Below, one piece after another: positions 61,302 to 64,000 of a DNA stretch of 64,000 nucleotides. Source of the stretch: Vibrio orientalis CIP 102891 = ATCC 33934 (GTDB lineage: Bacteria > Pseudomonadota > Gammaproteobacteria > Enterobacterales > Vibrionaceae); contig NZ_ACZV01000005.1 in the NCBI RefSeq assembly GCF_000176235.1, positions 930,001-994,000 on the forward strand. The letters are read 5' to 3'. The notes beneath the pieces are model-generated. The model ran no database searches. It was not told where the DNA came from and saw only the letters and a list, made by a program, of their open reading frames with translations. Every line of letters begins with the position of its first letter. Positions within the stretch are counted from its first letter, which is position 1. A program made the translations under genes and the position numbers.

Positions 61302-62450
61302 TTAACACAGCGCTGAAGCCTTTCCGTTTATCGCGAATGTATCACCATTTAATACATCAAAATGATGACGGTTTACTGCGGCATCAAACTCTTTTTTCAA
61401 TCCAGGAAAGTTAGAATGTGCCGCGATTCGATTCGACGTCGTTGTGATAATCAAATTTTTGGCTGTGTAGACTTTGCTATGCATCTTCTTATACAGCGAC
61501 TTATTGCCATCCATTTTCTTATATAGCTCAAGTATTTGCTCTTTCGAGAGATTCAATGTGGCGCTTTGTTTGAATCTTGTTCCCCAACTAGAGAGTATTT
61601 TCTCTGCAAAATCGCGAGTGACGAATCCTGGGCCTAGTAATAAATGCTCTCCTTTACTGCCGCCACTAGTTCTTGAAGCTCCAACGAGCGTCCCGTGTCG
61701 ACCTGGCATTAGAGTTGTGTAAAACTTGGTGCTCTTGTGTAAGTTAGGCATTCTCGCTTTAAAAAACAGTGAGCGTTCATCCTGTGCAAAAACGCAGACA
61801 ATTTGCTTAACGTTCGGCCCCAATGTTTTATAGTTATTAAAAGCGTTCATACCTCCCGGCACGGGATCTAAGGCGAAGATATTCACTTTTATGTTGGCTA
61901 AAGATGGGACTTTGAGTAATGCGTTTGCCAGTTCAAAACAAGTGACGCCTCCTCGACTCCAGCCGATCAAATTTAATTGTGTAACAGGATTTCTTTGTCG
62001 TTCGCTAGACAACATTTGCATTTGAGCGTTTAACCCAGACTTTAGATCCAGTGCCAACTCGTCACGCTGTGCTTTCCATGCTGAAAATGCGGAGCTTACG
62101 CGATTAAATGGCTTTGACGCACTTAATAGGTTTGAAGCTCGGCTTTTATAATCATAACCCGCAGGTTGTGTATTTCCCGTGAGTAGATTAATGACATGCT
62201 TTATATTGCTATCTACACCGCGGCCTGCTAGTTGGCCAAGCAGTGCTGAATACGTATTGTCTAGAGTCTGCTTCTTCCATTCGCTTAGGTTTCCGCTACC
62301 AACGCCATCAACTTGTATATAGTCGAAATTATCTTTACCGATGACGTTCTTGGCGAGTACGGACACAAGTTCGCCGGCGGCATAACTTTTATGTACATGG
62401 TTTTCTGATGTTGCACCAGTGCCACTAAAAAACACGGTAACTGTGCTCAT
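61302..62450 (-). CDS. Alpha/beta-hydrolase-like protein, possible secreted effector
   Basis: A 382-residue protein. The nucleophile elbow GWSRGG (about residue 165) resembles the GFSRGA of DUF2235/Tle lipases and of similar Legionella proteins. DPVPGG about 30 residues later may supply the acid and GRHGTLVG the histidine. The N-terminus VTVFFSGTGATSENH is the first strand and oxyanion region typical of these folds. There is no signal peptide, so any export would be through a dedicated system. I see no VgrG, PAAR, immunity gene or adjacent lipoprotein, apart from a small membrane-anchored protein upstream. AAGGGA precedes the ATG. Confidence 0.75.
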   Translation of the reverse strand: MSTVTVFFSGTGATSENHVHKSYAAGELVSVLAKNVIGKDNFDYIQVDGVGSGNLSEWKKQTLDNTYSALLGQLAGRGVDSNIKHVINLLTGNTQPAGYDYKSRASNLLSASKPFNRVSSAFSAWKAQRDELALDLKSGLNAQMQMLSSERQRNPVTQLNLIGWSRGGVTCFELANALLKVPSLANIKVNIFALDPVPGGMNAFNNYKTLGPNVKQIVCVFAQDERSLFFKARMPNLHKSTKFYTTLMPGRHGTLVGASRTSGGSKGEHLLLGPGFVTRDFAEKILSSWGTRFKQSATLNLSKEQILELYKKMDGNKSLYKKMHSKVYTAKNLIITTTSNRIAAHSNFPGLKKEFDAAVNRHHFDVLNGDTFAINGKASALC

Positions 62451-62745
62451 TGGAATCCCTTATTCTTATATCTTGGCGAATTCTAGTTAAAGCCGGGCCC
62501 ACATATGCGTTCGGATTAACCTACCTTTTAGCTTATGTTGTTATTTTATAAGTTATTTATTATCAACAGCTATGTAATGATTATTAACCATTGATAATAC
62601 AATGGTAGGATTTGACTTAGACAAGATTGTAAATTGAGGCATCATGCCCATTTATTGGTCTGACCTTCCTTTCTAGCAGGCAACCCTTAAGAGTATTGCC
62701 GTTCAATTTAAGTTTACTGCTTACATTTGTGACAATGTCACTTTA
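62451..62745. other. Spacer with a matS site
   Basis: About 295 bases between two minus-strand genes, AT-rich, with matS site 4 at its right end. No frame is supported. Confidence 0.6.
62729..62741. other. matS site 4
   Basis: GTGACAATGTCAC, a perfect match to GTGACRNYGTCAC, four bases beyond the stop of the neighbouring minus-strand gene. Confidence 0.85.
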
Positions 62746-63108
62746 TTAAATGCGAAATCGGACACCTGCTAAATTGTTTTCTTCTAGGTCAGATATTGTG
62801 ATTTCAAAGTCACTGTTCTTGTTAGAATGCAGCTCCCAAAACTCCGCTTTTTCAATGATTTGGACATCGCTTGCTTGCGTTTTTATAGTCCAGTCATCAG
62901 ACGGCTTTTTAAGTAATATTTTATTTTCTAGCCTTTCAGCGCTGAATGTCTCGTTTTTAACAGTAAAAACACAATTTGGTTTCAAGTGACACTCGATAGA
63001 TTTAGCTGAGTCAAATGTCACTGTCCGCCAAACAAACACGCCAATAAGCAGGGTTAACATGATGATTATTTGAACAAAACGCCCTCGCGTAAGTTTTTCG
63101 GCAGCCAT
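62746..63108 (-). CDS. Small membrane-anchored hypothetical protein
   Basis: A 120-residue product from the ATG at 63108. Residues 8-30 (GRFVQIIIMLTLLIGVFVW) form one membrane helix preceded by basic residues; the remainder is probably periplasmic, with two cysteines in IECHLKPNCVFTV that could form a disulfide, and a beta-rich body. I do not recognise a family. It is divergent from ccoN, so a role near respiration is possible but only inferred from position. Confidence 0.7.
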   Translation of the reverse strand: MAAEKLTRGRFVQIIIMLTLLIGVFVWRTVTFDSAKSIECHLKPNCVFTVKNETFSAERLENKILLKKPSDDWTIKTQASDVQIIEKAEFWELHSNKNSDFEITISDLEENNLAGVRFRI

Positions 63109-63308
63109 TCTGCGGTGTTCTCCGTGTAACAAACTTCAAAGTTTTAAAATAAAAGGCCAAAACCAGACCGACTGTAAGGTTACTACTCTGTCATTGAATT
63201 GTTAAATGCAGTATAGTTGGCGGCTGAAAATGCCACTTTTTCTTAAAATCAGCAAGAATAATTAACTGATTGTTTCAGATTGTTTTTCTTTATGGTTTGG
63301 GTGGCATT

Positions 63309-63322
63309 ACGACATGTGTCGT
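63309..63322. promoter_or_regulatory. Palindrome in the ccoN promoter region
   Basis: ACGACA-TG-TGTCGT, perfect 6-bp arms, about 45 bases before ccoN. An ArcA-like AGTTAATTAG lies at 63339-63348. No FNR box of the TTGAT-N4-ATCAA form was found. Confidence 0.35.
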
Positions 63323-63365
63323 GTTGGAAGTAAAGTGTAGTTAATTAGAAATTGGAAGCATGCAA

Positions 63366-64000
63366 ATGAGCCAAGAAAAGCAGCTTGAACAAAACTACAA
63401 CTATACAGTCGTTCGTCAGTTTACCTTAGTGACCATTCTCTGGGGTATTGTCGGCATGGCTGTTGGTGTTTTGATTGCCGCTCAATTAGTTTGGCCACAG
63501 CTAAACTTTGATACGCCGTGGTTGACGTATAGTCGCTTACGTCCTCTGCATACTAATGCGGTTATTTTCGCGTTCGGTACAAGTGCCCTATTCGCAACGT
63601 CTTATTACGTTGTTCAGCGTACCTGTCAGCAACGTTTATTTGGTGGCCCTCTTGTCGCCTTTACCTTCTGGGGTTGGCAAGCCATTATTTTAGCAGCAGC
63701 TATTACTCTACCGTTAGGTTTTACCTCTGGTAAAGAGTACGCTGAACTAGAATGGCCAATCGACATCGCCATCGCAGTTGTCTGGGTTTCTTATGCGATT
63801 GTGTTCTTCGGAACATTGATCACTCGTAGAACCTCTCACATCTACGTAGCAAACTGGTTCTTCGGTGCCTTTATTATCACTGTCGCTGTCTTACACATCG
63901 TAAACAGCATGGCGATCCCTGTCTCTATGGGTAAATCGTACTCGATTTATTCTGGTGCAGTAGACGCAATGGTTCAGTGGTGGTACGGTCACAATGCGGT
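63366..64000 (+). CDS. ccoN: Cytochrome cbb3 oxidase subunit I CcoN (5' part)
   Basis: The first 211 codons of the catalytic haem-copper subunit of the high-affinity cbb3-type terminal oxidase. Hydrophobic segments follow a short polar N-terminus: [20 protein letters not shown], then [20 protein letters not shown], where the histidine is a low-spin haem ligand, and later [23 protein letters not shown]. The sequence runs off the window at QWWYGHNAV, part of the active site. ATG codons at 63360 and 63366 are both possible; GGA spacing favours 63366. Confidence 0.95.
   Translation, partial: MSQEKQLEQNYNYTVVRQFTLVTILWGIVGMAVGVLIAAQLVWPQLNFDTPWLTYSRLRPLHTNAVIFAFGTSALFATSYYVVQRTCQQRLFGGPLVAFTFWGWQAIILAAAITLPLGFTSGKEYAELEWPIDIAIAVVWVSYAIVFFGTLITRRTSHIYVANWFFGAFIITVAVLHIVNSMAIPVSMGKSYSIYSGAVDAMVQWWYGHNA

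Overview
The window is about 64 kb of a gammaproteobacterial chromosome, almost certainly a Vibrio or close relative. Evidence: a chromosomal Qnr of the QnrVC type, aapJQMP, a CcoN start, DUF3466/GlyGly-CTERM, DUF2835 and DUF3634 genes typical of Vibrionaceae, and blocks with enterobacterial gene order (rlmI-yccX-tusE-yccA; msrC-proQ-prc beside letA-letB-rsmF; pyrD-zapC-rlmL-uup; rmf-fabA-lonH-matP). The MatP gene sits among four perfect copies of the matS consensus GTGACRNYGTCAC, so the right part of the window lies in the terminus (Ter) macrodomain. No rRNA, tRNA, CRISPR array or complete insertion sequence was seen.

Layout. 1-5298: 3' part of a giant RTX adhesin with a VWA domain and type I secretion signal; its first ~250 bases use different codons from the rest. 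5.4-9.6 kb: rlmI, a chemoreceptor, acylphosphatase, tusE and yccA. 9.9-15.4 kb: small independent genes, including a row of nudix, qnr, GNAT, LysE-type exporter and HAD genes on one strand. 15.5-19.7 kb: general amino-acid ABC transporter aapJQMP. 20.2-24.4 kb: a CysG-like siroheme enzyme with a decayed methyltransferase end, yajQ, a Trp-type DAHP synthase, and a stand-alone PEP-synthase C-terminal domain divergent from it. 24.4-28.3 kb: an unknown membrane protein, a CvfB-like S1 protein and rsmF. 28.4-37.5 kb: the lipid-transport pair letAB behind an ABC exporter, then msrC, proQ and prc. 37.6-47.5 kb: an exported hypothetical, pepN, DUF2835, the very large NAD-glutamate dehydrogenase and pyrD. 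47.7-58.3 kb: zapC, rlmL, a glutaredoxin-like gene, uup, a GlyGly-CTERM DUF3466 protein, rmf, fabA, lonH, matP and DUF3634. 58.5-63.1 kb: a more accessory stretch (HDOD-like protein, methyltransferase, an orphan alpha/beta hydrolase, a membrane-anchored small protein). 63.4 kb to the end: the start of ccoN.

Themes. Several genes act on ribosomes or RNA (rlmI, rlmL, rsmF, uup, rmf, tusE, proQ, an RRM protein, CvfB). Envelope and transport are represented by letAB with its ABC partner, prc, aapJQMP and the adhesin. Chromosome and division control are represented by matP, the matS sites and zapC. The observations I consider most worth checking are the matS/matP cluster, the aroH/Pps-domain pair (a reduced version of the enterobacterial ppsA-ppsR-aroH locus), the ABC-letA-letB arrangement with a Fur-like box, the orphan hydrolase, the native qnr, and the structured 3' UTR of rsmF.
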